DNA from: Gemmatimonadaceae bacterium
GTDB taxonomy: Bacteria > Gemmatimonadota > Gemmatimonadetes > Gemmatimonadales > Gemmatimonadaceae
Direction: 5' to 3'
NCBI GenBank assembly: GCA_016720905.1
Contig: JADKJT010000034.1
Span: forward strand, 1 to 64,000
DNA: 64,000 nt
Of this stretch, positions 16,323 through 25,608 are shown one piece after another. The notes beneath the pieces were generated by a model. That model searched no databases. It had not been told where the DNA came from and was given only the letters and a program-made list of their open reading frames with translations. A program made the translations under genes and the position numbers. The first letter of the stretch is position 1; each line of letters starts with the position of its first letter.

Positions 16323-17872
16323 GGTGCACCCTCCGCCGCCGCGCCCGCCGGGAGTCGCGATGTCGTCACCAGCTGTTGGTAGACCTTGGCCGCGCCTTCG
16401 GAATTGCGCATGGCGCTATCAGGGAACAGACCCAACGCGAACACCGCAATCACCAGGATGCCAAGAATGGCCCGTTCGCGTCCGCTGAGATCGGACAGCG
16501 GTTGATGCGGAGCCTGCGCCGTTCCGTACAGAAACCCCAGCGCAAACCGCAGCATGTACAGTGCGCCGAGGACCACGCCGGTGACGGCCAGCGCGGCGAG
16601 AATCAGCGGGAATGCATTGCCGTTCACGTACAACGGCCACGCGGCCTTGAACGCGCCCAGCAGCACCAGGAACTCTCCCGTGAATCCACTGGTGGTGGGC
16701 AGGCCCACCGACGCCAGGGTGAGCACCATGAAGAACACCGAATACACCGGCAGCAGTCTGGCCAATCCACCATACGCCTTGAGATCGCGCGTATGGCAGC
16801 GCTCGTAGATCATGCCCACCATCAGGAACAGGCCGGCCGCCACCAGTCCATGACTGACCATCTGGATGATGGCGCCCTGGATGCCGATGATGTCCAGACT
16901 CAGCAGGCCCAGCATCACGTAACCCAGATGACTGATGGACGAGTACGCGATGATCTTCTTGATGTCGTTCTGCACCAGCGCCAGGCAGGCGCCATAAATG
17001 ATGCTCACCACGGCGAGCGTCATGAGCGCTGGCGTGAACACGTGCGTGGCATCCGGAAAGAGCGGAAAGCCCAGCTTCATGAATCCGTAGGTGCCCATCT
17101 TCAGCATCACGCCGGCCAGGATCACCGATCCCGCCGTCGGCGCCTCCACGTGCGCATCGGGCAGCCACGTATGCAAGGGCACCATCGGGACCTTGATGGC
17201 AAACGACAGCACGAACGCACCTAACAGCAGCGTTTGGGTCTGCAACGGCAACCGCGCGGTGTACAGGTCGGCAAAGGCGAAGGAGATGACGCCCGACGTC
17301 TGCTGCAGCGAATACACCAGGTAGATCATCGCCGCCAGCATCAGGATGCTGCCGAAGGCCGTATACAGCACGAACTTGATGGTGGCGTAGATGCGTCGCT
17401 CACCGCCCCAGATGCCGATGAGCAGGAACATGGGGATCAGCATCGCTTCCCAGAACAGATAGAACAGGAAGAGATCCTGCGACACGAAGGTCCCCATCAT
17501 CGCAAACTGAATCAGGAACACCATCGCGTAGAACAGCTTCACATCCTTCTGGATGGCACTGAACGCGCCGGCCACCACCAGGGGGCCCAGAAACGCGGTC
17601 AACAGCACCAGCAGCACGTTGAAGCCATCCAGTCCGATGTGATAGGACACGCCCCAGGCATCAATCCACAGGACACGGGTCTCGAACTGCAGCCCGGGTG
17701 CGGTGCTGGAGAAATGCATGTACAGCCACGCCGTCAGCGCCAACTGCACCACCATCATCGACAGCGTGAGCTGTCGCGTGACCTGCGGCTTGTCGGCGGG
17801 CACCAACATCAACATGCCAATGCCCAGCAGCGGCAGGAACAACACGAGATTGAGCATCGCGGACTCAGACAT
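16319..17872 (-). CDS. nuoM: NADH-quinone oxidoreductase subunit M
   Basis: Antiporter-like membrane subunit of complex I with 517 residues. The key glutamate helix reads FYLFWEAMLIPMFLLIGIWG, the proton-path lysine region is SFAIKVPMVPLHTWLPDAHVEAP, and KKIIAYSSISHLGYV marks the discontinuous helix. It starts within the last codons of nuoL (8-base overlap) and its stop overlaps nuoN. Confidence 0.96.
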   Translation of the reverse strand: MSESAMLNLVLFLPLLGIGMLMLVPADKPQVTRQLTLSMMVVQLALTAWLYMHFSSTAPGLQFETRVLWIDAWGVSYHIGLDGFNVLLVLLTAFLGPLVVAGAFSAIQKDVKLFYAMVFLIQFAMMGTFVSQDLFLFYLFWEAMLIPMFLLIGIWGGERRIYATIKFVLYTAFGSILMLAAMIYLVYSLQQTSGVISFAFADLYTARLPLQTQTLLLGAFVLSFAIKVPMVPLHTWLPDAHVEAPTAGSVILAGVMLKMGTYGFMKLGFPLFPDATHVFTPALMTLAVVSIIYGACLALVQNDIKKIIAYSSISHLGYVMLGLLSLDIIGIQGAIIQMVSHGLVAAGLFLMVGMIYERCHTRDLKAYGGLARLLPVYSVFFMVLTLASVGLPTTSGFTGEFLVLLGAFKAAWPLYVNGNAFPLILAALAVTGVVLGALYMLRFALGFLYGTAQAPHQPLSDLSGRERAILGILVIAVFALGLFPDSAMRNSEGAAKVYQQLVTTSRLPAGAAAEGAP

Positions 17873-19772
17873 GGGCCCAGCTCCACAGCAGTGCGCTCAC
17901 GATGCCGATCAGCACAAACAGGGCGTAAAGGTGAAGGCTGCCGCTCTGCACACGACTGAGGACACCGGCCGTGCGTTGTCCAAGCGCGGCCAACCCGTTC
18001 AGCGTCCCATCCAGCACGGTGCGATCACCAAACTTGAGGAACACGTTTTCGGACATCCAATAGAGCGGCTTCGCCAGCAAGCGATCGTAGAGCTCGTCGA
18101 TGAAGTACTTGCCCGAGAGCAGACGGTGCGGGGCCGCAAACAGGCGCTGCAGACCTTCCGCGCGTGCGGCAGGACCACCAAACACGAATGCGGCACCGGC
18201 CAGGCCGGCAAGCGCCAACGCCACCGAGACATAGATCAGCGGCTGCTCGAGGTGATGCAATTCCTCGGCAACGACGGGGAGCGGCAATTGCGGCTCAAGG
18301 AAGTGCGCCAGCTTCAGCACGCCGCCAACCGCCGAGAGAATCGCCAGCACCACCAGCACCCCAGTCATCGAGACCGGTGACTCGTGGATATGATGCTCCA
18401 CCTCATGATCCACCCGCGACGTGCCCAGGAATGTCAGCCACAACAGTCGGAACATGTAGAACGCGGTCATCAGCGCGGTGAGCGCCGCCACGCCCCACAA
18501 CCAGGGAGAACCACCGGTGGGGCTCGCGTAGGCACATACCACAGGATCTCGTCCTTCGACCAGAACCCGGCCAGCGGCGGAATGCCGGCAATCGCCACGG
18601 TCGCCACGGCAAAGGTGCCAAAGGTCCAGGGAATCTTCCGGGCCAGGCCGCCCATCTTGCGCACGTCCTGTTCGCCCGACAGCGAGTGAATCACGCTGCC
18701 CGCGCCAAGGAACAGGCACGCCTTGAAGAACGCGTGCGTCACCACGTGGAAAATCGCCGCGCCGTACGCGCCCACGCCCAGCGCCAGGAACATGAAGCCC
18801 AGCTGCGAGATCGTGGAGTAGGCCAGCACCTTCTTGATGTCGGTCTGCACCAGCGCGATGGTGGCCGCGAAGAACGCCGTGGCCACGCCGATCACCGCAA
18901 TCGTGCGAGGCCTCCGGCGCGTGCAGGTACACGCCCGACATGCGCGCCACGAGATACACGCCCGCAGTCACCATAGTGGCCGCGTGGATCAGCGCCGACA
19001 CGGGCGTTGGACCCGCCATGGCATCGGGCAGCCACACGAACAGCGGAATCTGCGCCGACTTGCCAGTGGCGCCGATAAACAGCAGGATGCCGACCAGACT
19101 CGCCGAAACCACGGGCAACGTCGCGCCGTTGAAGGCGGCGTTGATCACGTCCATGTCCAGCGTGCCCAACGCCTGATACAGCAGGAACATGCCCAGCAGG
19201 AACCCGGCGTCACCAATGCGATTGGTGATGAAGGCTTTCTTGCCCGCGCGCGCATTGGCCGCGTCGTCGAACCAGAAGCCAATCAGCAGATAGGAGGCCA
19301 GCCCCACACCTTCCCACCCCACGAACAGCACCAGCATCGACCGGCCCAGCACCAGCAATAGCATGAAGAACAGGAAGAGATTCAGGTACGCAAAGAAGCG
19401 TCCGTAGCTCTTGTCCTCATGCATGTACCCCGTGGAGTACACGTGAATGGCCGTACCCACACCGGTGACGATCAGCGTCATCACGGCGCTGAGGCGGTCA
19501 AAGTAGAACGTGATATCGAACGACTGGCCGTCGATGAGCGCCCAGCGATACACGGGCTCCACGATTGGCGCGTAACCGCCCGTGCGCAGGTCGAAAAACG
19601 TCTTGATGGTCAGCAGGAACGCGGCCAACGGCAGGCCGCACGCCACCACGTTGACAAATCGCTTGCCCACCCGGTTGCCACCCAGCTCGGTGGCCAGCAC
19701 GCCATTGAGCAGGAAGCCGACCAGTGGCAGCAGCGCGATGGCCGCCAATGCGTGTGAGAACATCGGTGTCAT
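17865..19772 (-). CDS. nuoL: NADH-quinone oxidoreductase subunit L, with two compensating frameshifts
   Basis: Largest antiporter-like subunit of complex I, which carries the long lateral helix. The N-terminal part (19772 to about 18906) and the C-terminal part (about 18533 to 17865) share one frame and look normal (GRSMLVLFVGWEGVGLASYLLIG, PTPVSALIHAATMVTAGVYLVAR). Between about 18905 and 18533 that frame gives nonsense, while a neighbouring frame encodes the missing NuoL piece (TIALVQTDIKKVLAYSTISQ, PLAGFWSKDEILWY). One extra base near 18905 and one missing base near 18533 would restore a single protein of about 635 residues. The apparent unbroken frame therefore hides about 124 wrong residues. 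I read this as sequence error or very recent mutation, since the rest of the operon is intact. Confidence 0.9.
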   Translation of the reverse strand: MTPMFSHALAAIALLPLVGFLLNGVLATELGGNRVGKRFVNVVACGLPLAAFLLTIKTFFDLRTGGYAPIVEPVYRWALIDGQSFDITFYFDRLSAVMTLIVTGVGTAIHVYSTGYMHEDKSYGRFFAYLNLFLFFMLLLVLGRSMLVLFVGWEGVGLASYLLIGFWFDDAANARAGKKAFITNRIGDAGFLLGMFLLYQALGTLDMDVINAAFNGATLPVVSASLVGILLFIGATGKSAQIPLFVWLPDAMAGPTPVSALIHAATMVTAGVYLVARMSGVYLHAPEASHDCGDRRGHGVLRGHHRAGADRHQEGAGLLHDLAAGLHVPGAGRGRVRRGDFPRGDARVLQGVPVPWRGQRDSLAVGRTGRAQDGRPGPEDSLDLWHLCRGDRGDCRHSAAGRVLVEGRDPVVCAYASPTGGSPWLWGVAALTALMTAFYMFRLLWLTFLGTSRVDHEVEHHIHESPVSMTGVLVVLAILSAVGGVLKLAHFLEPQLPLPVVAEELHHLEQPLIYVSVALALAGLAGAAFVFGGPAARAEGLQRLFAAPHRLLSGKYFIDELYDRLLAKPLYWMSENVFLKFGDRTVLDGTLNGLAALGQRTAGVLSRVQSGSLHLYALFVLIGIVSALLWSWAHV

Positions 19773-19778
19773 GGTCGC

Positions 19779-20081
19779 CTATCCCTTGAGATCGGTGTAG
19801 GCGTCCAGATCGAGGCTGCGCTTGCGGCGCACCAGCAGCAGGACAATGGGAATGGCGATGGCGATTTCGGCCGTGGCCACCACGAACGTCAGGAACACCA
19901 GCACACCGCCCGCCGCCACGGCACTCCGATGCAGGAAGGTGATGAGGCTCAGATTCACGCCGTTGAGCATCAGCTCCATGCACATCAGCATGATCAGCGC
20001 ATTGCGGCGCACGATCACACCCAGCAGCCCCAGCGAGAACAGCGCGATGGACAGCCAGAGCAACGCCTGATGACTATCCAT
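19779..20081 (-). CDS. nuoK: NADH-quinone oxidoreductase subunit K
   Basis: Membrane subunit of complex I with 100 residues and three helices. The second helix has the conserved acidic residue in MLMCMELMLNGVNL and the third has the conserved glutamate in VVATAEIAIAIPIV. It overlaps the end of nuoJ by eight bases and is followed by nuoL after six bases. Confidence 0.96.
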   Translation of the reverse strand: MDSHQALLWLSIALFSLGLLGVIVRRNALIMLMCMELMLNGVNLSLITFLHRSAVAAGGVLVFLTFVVATAEIAIAIPIVLLLVRRKRSLDLDAYTDLKG

Positions 20082-20574
20082 GCGACCTCCGGCTCACTTT
20101 CACCACGGCCAGCGCGGCCACAATGGCCGCCACCAGCAACACGGTGGTGAGTTCGAATGGCAGCCAGTAGTCGCGCAGGAACAGCGTGGAGAACTCGCCC
20201 ATGCCGAACACGGCGCCATCGGGAACCGCCGGCAAAGCCGACGGGGACAGCGAGCGCCACACGCTGATGCCCAGCACACCCACCAGCATCGTGAATGCCA
20301 GCACGCCGGGGATCAGCAGGTTCGAGTACCGGCGGTTGCCCGGCGCTTCCCGCACTTCCAGCAGCATGATCACGTAGACCATGAACACCATCACGGCGCC
20401 CACATAGATGAGCACTTGGAAGGCGGCAATGAAGTGCACACCCAGCAAGCCGTAGATCGCGCCGAGCGACACCATGGTGGTGATCAGCGCCATCGCCACC
20501 CGCATGGGCTCCCGCAGGACCAGCATCAGGATCGCGCCCAGCAGTGCAAGACCGCCGAACAGCGCGAGGATCAG
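20074..20574 (-). CDS. nuoJ: NADH-quinone oxidoreductase subunit J, non-ATG start
   Basis: Membrane subunit of complex I with about 166 residues and five hydrophobic helices (LLGVHFIAAFQVLIYVGAVMVF is typical). No ATG or GTG lies where the first helix should begin; the reading frame stays open upstream into nuoI. The best candidate is CTG at 20574, which overlaps the nuoI stop as CTGA in the pattern used at most junctions of this operon, giving an N-terminus LILALFGGLALLG. An ATC or another rare start a few codons upstream is also possible. Confidence 0.88.
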   Translation of the reverse strand: MILALFGGLALLGAILMLVLREPMRVAMALITTMVSLGAIYGLLGVHFIAAFQVLIYVGAVMVFMVYVIMLLEVREAPGNRRYSNLLIPGVLAFTMLVGVLGISVWRSLSPSALPAVPDGAVFGMGEFSTLFLRDYWLPFELTTVLLVAAIVAALAVVKVSRRSHG

Positions 20575-21236
20575 TGAGTCGAGGATACGTCGCCTCGCAG
20601 AATCGGGTCGCCGCCCTTGGGGGGATAGGGCTTGGCGACGTCGTGGTGAGGGTTCCAGGTGAGCATCTCGTCCATCGTCAGCCACATGTTGAAGCGGTCT
20701 GTCGACGGGAGCCCCGGCGTGGCGGGAACCATGCGAATGGCGTCTTCCGGACAGGCCTCAATGCACAGCCCGCAGAAGACACACCGCGAATAGTCAATCT
20801 CGAAGCGCACCGGGAACTTCGGGTGCGCCGGATCGTTGGCGTCGAATCCAGCCTCGATTTCAATGACCTTGGCCGGACATACGGTCGCGCACATGTTGCA
20901 CGCAATGCACTGCGGCGAACCGTCAGGGCGCTGCGTGAGGATGTGCTTGCCGCGGTTGCGGGGCGCGTAGTCGGGGCGTTGTTCTTCCGGATAGTACGTG
21001 GTGAGCGCGCCTTTCCGCCCGGTTATCCAGCGCGCCATGTTGCGCAGGAAGATGCCCGTGGTAATGGAGAGACCGCGCAGGATCTCCGGCAGGTACGCCT
21101 TCTCCCACAACGTCATCGTGGGCTCGTTCCAGTATTGCTTGCGCGTGTGCGCCTTTGCGTTGTAGCGCAACTGCACGAGTCCGTCGGGAGGCTTCACGTT
21201 CGGCGCCGCGGGGCGTGTCGGAAGGTTCGCGCTCAT
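20571..21236 (-). CDS. nuoI: NADH-quinone oxidoreductase subunit I
   Basis: Peripheral arm subunit of complex I, 221 residues, with two [4Fe-4S] clusters N6a and N6b: CIACNMCATVCP and CVFCGLCIEACP. The N-terminal amphipathic region anchors it to the membrane arm (LPEILRGLSITTGIFLRNM). The ATG at 21236 overlaps the nuoH stop (ATGA); upstream in-frame ATGs lie inside nuoH. It ends in TGA overlapping the proposed CTG start of nuoJ. Confidence 0.96.
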   Translation of the reverse strand: MSANLPTRPAAPNVKPPDGLVQLRYNAKAHTRKQYWNEPTMTLWEKAYLPEILRGLSITTGIFLRNMARWITGRKGALTTYYPEEQRPDYAPRNRGKHILTQRPDGSPQCIACNMCATVCPAKVIEIEAGFDANDPAHPKFPVRFEIDYSRCVFCGLCIEACPEDAIRMVPATPGLPSTDRFNMWLTMDEMLTWNPHHDVAKPYPPKGGDPILRGDVSSTH

Positions 21237-22381
21237 GGCATGGTGCCCTGCGTGAGCCACACAATGACGGCCGTGACCGAGAGGTTGATCAGCGTCAGCG
21301 GCAACAGGAACTTCCACGCGAACATCAGCATCTGGTCATAGCGGAAGCGCGGCAGCGACCAGCGTATCTGGATCTGGAACACGCACATGAACGCCACCTT
21401 GGCCAGAAACACCGCCAGTTGCATCAGCACCACCAGGCCGTGGCTCATGGCCACCACGTGTCCGCCCGGAAAGGTGAAGCCGGCGTCATTCATGAACGGC
21501 AGATTGTACCCGCCCAGGAACAGCGTCGTGAACAACGCCGCCACAATGGCGATTTCGATGAACTCGGCGAACATGAACAGCCCCATCTTCATGGCGCTGT
21601 ATTCGGTGTAGTAGCCCGACACGAGCTCCGATTCCGCTTCCGGCAGGTCGAACGGGATGCGCTTGTTCTCGGCGATCGCGGCGGTCAGGAACAGAATGGC
21701 CGCGAACGGTTGGTAGAACAGGCCCCACGCCGGCAGCACGCCCCAGATCATCCCCGACTGCTGCTGCACCATGCCGCGCAGATCCACCGTGCCGAAGATC
21801 AGGATCAATCCCAGCACGGTGAGTCCCATCACCAGCTCATACGAGATCATCTGCGAGCCGGCGCGCAAGCCGCCCAGCAAGGAGAACTTGTTGTCGGAAC
21901 TCCACCCGGCCAGCATCGTGCCCAAGATGGTGAGTCCGCTGAACGCGAACACCACCAGCAAGCCGGCATTCAGGTTGGCGATCTGCATCGGATACGTGCG
22001 TCCGCCAAACCACGGCGCCAACGCCGGAATGATCTTGCCCGGATCGAGGATGCCGCCGAACGGGATGACCGCAAATACCAGCAACACCGGCGAGAACACG
22101 ATGTACGGCGCCAGGGTGTAGGCCAGCTGGTCGTACGTGCGCGGCTTGAAGTCTTCCTTCAACAGCATTTTCATGCCGTCGGCCATGCCGTGGAACAGCC
22201 CCATCCACACCAGCTTGATCTTGGTGAACGGCACACGGATGTACGCGCGATTCGCCCCGATGCGATCCGCCATCACCGCCGCCTGCTTGCGTTCCACCCA
22301 CGTCAGCAAACCGCCAAATCCCATCAGCACACCAATCGAGGCGCCCATGAAGATCGCGGCAATCACCAGATCGGGAAGCAT
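21233..22381 (-). CDS. nuoH: NADH-quinone oxidoreductase subunit H
   Basis: Membrane subunit of complex I that forms most of the quinone chamber, 382 residues. Signature motifs include TWVERKQAAVMADRIGANRA and the acidic loop IPFDLPEAESELVSGYYTEYS, and RFRYDQMLMFAWKFLLPL near the end. The ATG at 22381 overlaps the nuoG stop by one base (TAATG). Confidence 0.96.
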   Translation of the reverse strand: MLPDLVIAAIFMGASIGVLMGFGGLLTWVERKQAAVMADRIGANRAYIRVPFTKIKLVWMGLFHGMADGMKMLLKEDFKPRTYDQLAYTLAPYIVFSPVLLVFAVIPFGGILDPGKIIPALAPWFGGRTYPMQIANLNAGLLVVFAFSGLTILGTMLAGWSSDNKFSLLGGLRAGSQMISYELVMGLTVLGLILIFGTVDLRGMVQQQSGMIWGVLPAWGLFYQPFAAILFLTAAIAENKRIPFDLPEAESELVSGYYTEYSAMKMGLFMFAEFIEIAIVAALFTTLFLGGYNLPFMNDAGFTFPGGHVVAMSHGLVVLMQLAVFLAKVAFMCVFQIQIRWSLPRFRYDQMLMFAWKFLLPLTLINLSVTAVIVWLTQGTMP

Positions 22382-23841
22382 TATCGCGCCCCCGCCAGAT
22401 GGGCCGACGCCGAGAAGATGGCCTCGAACAGCGATTGGGCATCGGCCACGCCAGGCTGCTTCGCGAAGCACCGCTCAAACCCGGTGACCGTACCCGCAAA
22501 ATTGGTGTAGTGCCCGTCACGCTCCGTTTGCACGCTGATCGGGATCAGCACATCGGCGCGGGCGTTTTCGGGCAGGGCATACGATGTCAGCAACACCACC
22601 TTCGCCGAGTCCGGAATCGCCGCGAACGGCGCGCCCTCGCCCCAGACAAACACCAGATCGGTGTCGGCCGGAATGGCCTGCCCGACATTGGCGGGCAGCA
22701 CCGGATACATCGCCCGCGCGGCCGCACCATTGGGATTCTTGTCCGGCTTGATGAGGACGTCATCCTCGATCCGTTCGCCCGGCTGCGGCACGTGGTCGGC
22801 TTTCACGTAGCTCGTGAACGACGGCCCCAGGGCCGCATGGAATGCCGCGAGCTCCTCGTTGGAGCCCCAGCTCGACACCAGCGCCACTGCGCGCTTCGCA
22901 GACCCGATGAGATCGGCCGCGGCGCGAATGGCCGAATCCAGGTCCGCCGCGGCGCCGTTCACCATCGAACGGACCGCGCGCTCGCGCTCGAAGATCTTCG
23001 CCAGGTCGCGGGCCTTGTTGCACACCCAAGGACCGTTCACGGCCGGATTCTCCAGCGGCGTGATGCGATCGATGCGCGTGTTCAGGTGCGGATCAAGCGC
23101 CTGCAGCTTCCACTCCGGTTTGCGGTGCCAGATGTTGATGCTGCAGCCGCGCTCGCACCCCGGGCACACCGACGGCGTGGCCTTGAGATACCAGACCCGG
23201 GCATGATCGAGCAATTCGCGCGAGAGCAGCGCGCCCACCGGACAGATGTCGATCACGTTGTCCGAGTAGGCATCGTCATCGAAATTCACGTCGGCGGCCG
23301 GGCGAATCAGCGAGTGATCGCCGCGATTCTGCACGCCCAGCGCATGACTCTTGGAGATCTCGGCCGTGAACCGCACGCAGCGCGAGCACATGATGCAACG
23401 CTCGTTGTCCAGCATGATGCGCTCGGACAACGGGTAGAACTTGGTGGCGTGCGTTTTCGGATCGCGCGACAACGACGGCATGCCGTTGTACGCAAAGTGG
23501 TGATCCTGCAGCATGCACTCGCCCGACTTGTTGCAGATGCCGCAATCCACCGGATGATTGAGCGTGATGAACTGCATCGTGTCCTTCCGCAGTTCCTTCA
23601 CCTTCTCGGAATCCGTGAGCACGCGCATGCCCTTGGTCACCGGCATGTTGCACGAGATGTCGAACCAGGCGCCACCCTCGGCTTCCACTTCCACCATGCA
23701 GATGCGGCAGTTCCCGGGCACGGACAGCTTCGGATGCCAGCAGAAGGACGGAATGTCGATTCCGGCGGCCACGGCAGCCTGCATCACCGTCTGGCCGGTC
23801 TCGGCCTGCACGGGCTCCCCGTTGATGAAGAACTCAATCAT
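22381..23841 (-). CDS. nuoG: NADH-quinone oxidoreductase subunit G (short form)
   Basis: Peripheral arm subunit of complex I, 486 residues, about half the length of the E. coli protein. The N-terminus has the [2Fe-2S] N1b ferredoxin fold (SFCWHPKLSVPGNCRICMVE), then the H-x3-C cluster N5 region (HPVDCGICNKSGECMLQD), N4 (CIMCSRCVRF) and a further cysteine set CPGCERGC. The C-terminal molybdopterin-like domain is present only in reduced form. It overlaps nuoF by eight bases. Confidence 0.94.
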   Translation of the reverse strand: MIEFFINGEPVQAETGQTVMQAAVAAGIDIPSFCWHPKLSVPGNCRICMVEVEAEGGAWFDISCNMPVTKGMRVLTDSEKVKELRKDTMQFITLNHPVDCGICNKSGECMLQDHHFAYNGMPSLSRDPKTHATKFYPLSERIMLDNERCIMCSRCVRFTAEISKSHALGVQNRGDHSLIRPAADVNFDDDAYSDNVIDICPVGALLSRELLDHARVWYLKATPSVCPGCERGCSINIWHRKPEWKLQALDPHLNTRIDRITPLENPAVNGPWVCNKARDLAKIFERERAVRSMVNGAAADLDSAIRAAADLIGSAKRAVALVSSWGSNEELAAFHAALGPSFTSYVKADHVPQPGERIEDDVLIKPDKNPNGAAARAMYPVLPANVGQAIPADTDLVFVWGEGAPFAAIPDSAKVVLLTSYALPENARADVLIPISVQTERDGHYTNFAGTVTGFERCFAKQPGVADAQSLFEAIFSASAHLAGAR

Positions 23842-25132
23842 CGGTCAGCACCTCCAACCGGCCGTCGTACATCGAACGCTTGTGTTCGATGTAGTACTCG
23901 AACTCGTGTCGATACTTGTCGAGAATTCCCACGGTGGCATAGCCCGCTGCATCGCCGAGTCCGCAAATGGTGGTGCCGTCGTTGGCATTGGAGATCTGGT
24001 ACAGGCGGTCGATATCCGACGGAGCCCCGCCCCCCTGCACGATGCGGGTGCTGATCTTCTCCAGCCAACCCATGCCCTCGCGACACGGCGTGCACTGTCC
24101 GCACGACTCGTGGTGGTAGAACCGCATCATCACCTGCAGCATGCGCACCATGCAGGTGCCTTCGGCCACGACAATCATGCCTTGCGAACCCACCTGCGAT
24201 CCCGCGTCGACAAACGAGTGGTGGTCGTAGGTGAGCGGCATGATGTCGGCGGCCGTCAGCACCTTGGTGGAAATGCCGCCGGGAATGACGCACTTGAGCG
24301 CCTTGCCCCCCAGCATGCCGCCGCATTCATTCGCCAGGAATTCCGCGAACGGATAGCCGTATTCCACCTCGTACACACCCGGGGTGTTGATGTGACCGGA
24401 CACCGACACCAGTGAGGTGCCGGGACTTTTGGGGGTGCCAATCGCCTTGAACGCCGCCGAACCGTTGTTCACGATGAACGGCACGTTGGCAATGGTCTCC
24501 ACGTTGTTCACCACCGTGGGCTTCTGATACAGCCCCTGCACGGTCAGTCGCGGCGGGCGATTGCGCGGATAGCCCTTCTTGCCCTCCAGCGACGTCAGCA
24601 TGGCCGATGCTTCGCCGCACACGTACGAGCCGGCGCCACGGTAAATCACCAGATCGCAGGAGAAATTGCTGCCCAGAATGTTCTCGCCAAACAGGCCGGC
24701 GGCGTACGCCTCTTCCAGTGCGTCCGCCAGACGGTGATACGCCAGGTCGAATTCGCCGCGAATATAGATGAACGAATGACGGCCCTGTAGCGCATAGGAG
24801 CCCAGGAGCATGCCCTCGAGCAACAGATGCGGCGTGTGCTCCAGCAGCCAGCGATCCTTGAACGTGCCGGGTTCGCCCTCGTCCGCATTCATGCACAGAT
24901 AGTGCGGCTGGCCGTCGTTGAGCTTGATCACGCCCCACTTCCGTCCCGCCGGGAACGCAGCGCCACCATGACCCAGGATGCCCGACGCCAGAACTTCCTT
25001 GGTCACTTCCTCCGGTTGCATCTCGCGCAAGGCCTTCGCGATGGCCTGATAACCGCCACGCGCCTTGTAGTCCGCCAGCGTATGCGAGGTATCGGTCACC
25101 TCGAAATTCATGAACACCTTGCGGCCGGTCAT
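23834..25132 (-). CDS. nuoF: NADH-quinone oxidoreductase subunit F
   Basis: NADH-oxidising flavoprotein of complex I, 432 residues. The nucleotide-binding loop is SGILGHGGAAFPAGRKW, FMN contacts lie in NADEGEPGTFKD, and cluster N3 is bound by ESCGQCTPCREG plus the cysteine in TTICGLGDA. The ATG at 25132 overlaps the nuoE stop (ATGA). Confidence 0.96.
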   Translation of the reverse strand: MTGRKVFMNFEVTDTSHTLADYKARGGYQAIAKALREMQPEEVTKEVLASGILGHGGAAFPAGRKWGVIKLNDGQPHYLCMNADEGEPGTFKDRWLLEHTPHLLLEGMLLGSYALQGRHSFIYIRGEFDLAYHRLADALEEAYAAGLFGENILGSNFSCDLVIYRGAGSYVCGEASAMLTSLEGKKGYPRNRPPRLTVQGLYQKPTVVNNVETIANVPFIVNNGSAAFKAIGTPKSPGTSLVSVSGHINTPGVYEVEYGYPFAEFLANECGGMLGGKALKCVIPGGISTKVLTAADIMPLTYDHHSFVDAGSQVGSQGMIVVAEGTCMVRMLQVMMRFYHHESCGQCTPCREGMGWLEKISTRIVQGGGAPSDIDRLYQISNANDGTTICGLGDAAGYATVGILDKYRHEFEYYIEHKRSMYDGRLEVLTDD

Positions 25133-25608
25133 TTCACGGGCTCCGCCGCCAGCGTGTCCAGCAGGGCGTCCACGGTGGACGTCTTCAGGTTTTCGTGATA
25201 CGTGTCATTCACCATCATCATCGGCGCGGTGCCGCAGGACCCCAGGCATTCGGCGGTGGTGAGCGTGAAGCACCCGTCCGCCGTCGTCTGTCCCGGCACG
25301 ATACCCAGCTTGGTCGTCAGATGGTCGAGAATCCGCTCGGCGCCGCGCATCGAGCACGACACATTGTGGCACACCTGCAGATGGTGGCGGCCGATGGGCT
25401 TGCGGCGCAGCATCGTGTAGAACGCCAGCACTTCCTCAATCTGGATGCGCGGCACGCCCAGATACTCGGTGAGTTCGGCGATATCGCTGTCGGCCACATA
25501 GCCGCGGTCTTCCTGGATACGCCGCACACAGGGAATCACCAGCGATGACTCGAAGCCCGGTGGATAGCGCTTCTTCATCACTTCGAATTCGGGGATGAGG
25601 TGCTTCAT
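25129..25608 (-). CDS. nuoE: NADH-quinone oxidoreductase subunit E
   Basis: Thioredoxin-like [2Fe-2S] (N1a) subunit of complex I, 159 residues. Cluster ligands are the cysteines in LQVCHNVSCSMRG and TTAECLGSCGTAP. The N-terminal helical part begins MKHLIPEFEVMKK. The ATG at 25608 overlaps the restored nuoD stop (ATGA at 25605-25608). It appears fused to nuoD in the raw reading frame only because of the frameshift in nuoD. Confidence 0.95.
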   Translation of the reverse strand: MKHLIPEFEVMKKRYPPGFESSLVIPCVRRIQEDRGYVADSDIAELTEYLGVPRIQIEEVLAFYTMLRRKPIGRHHLQVCHNVSCSMRGAERILDHLTTKLGIVPGQTTADGCFTLTTAECLGSCGTAPMMMVNDTYHENLKTSTVDALLDTLAAEPVK

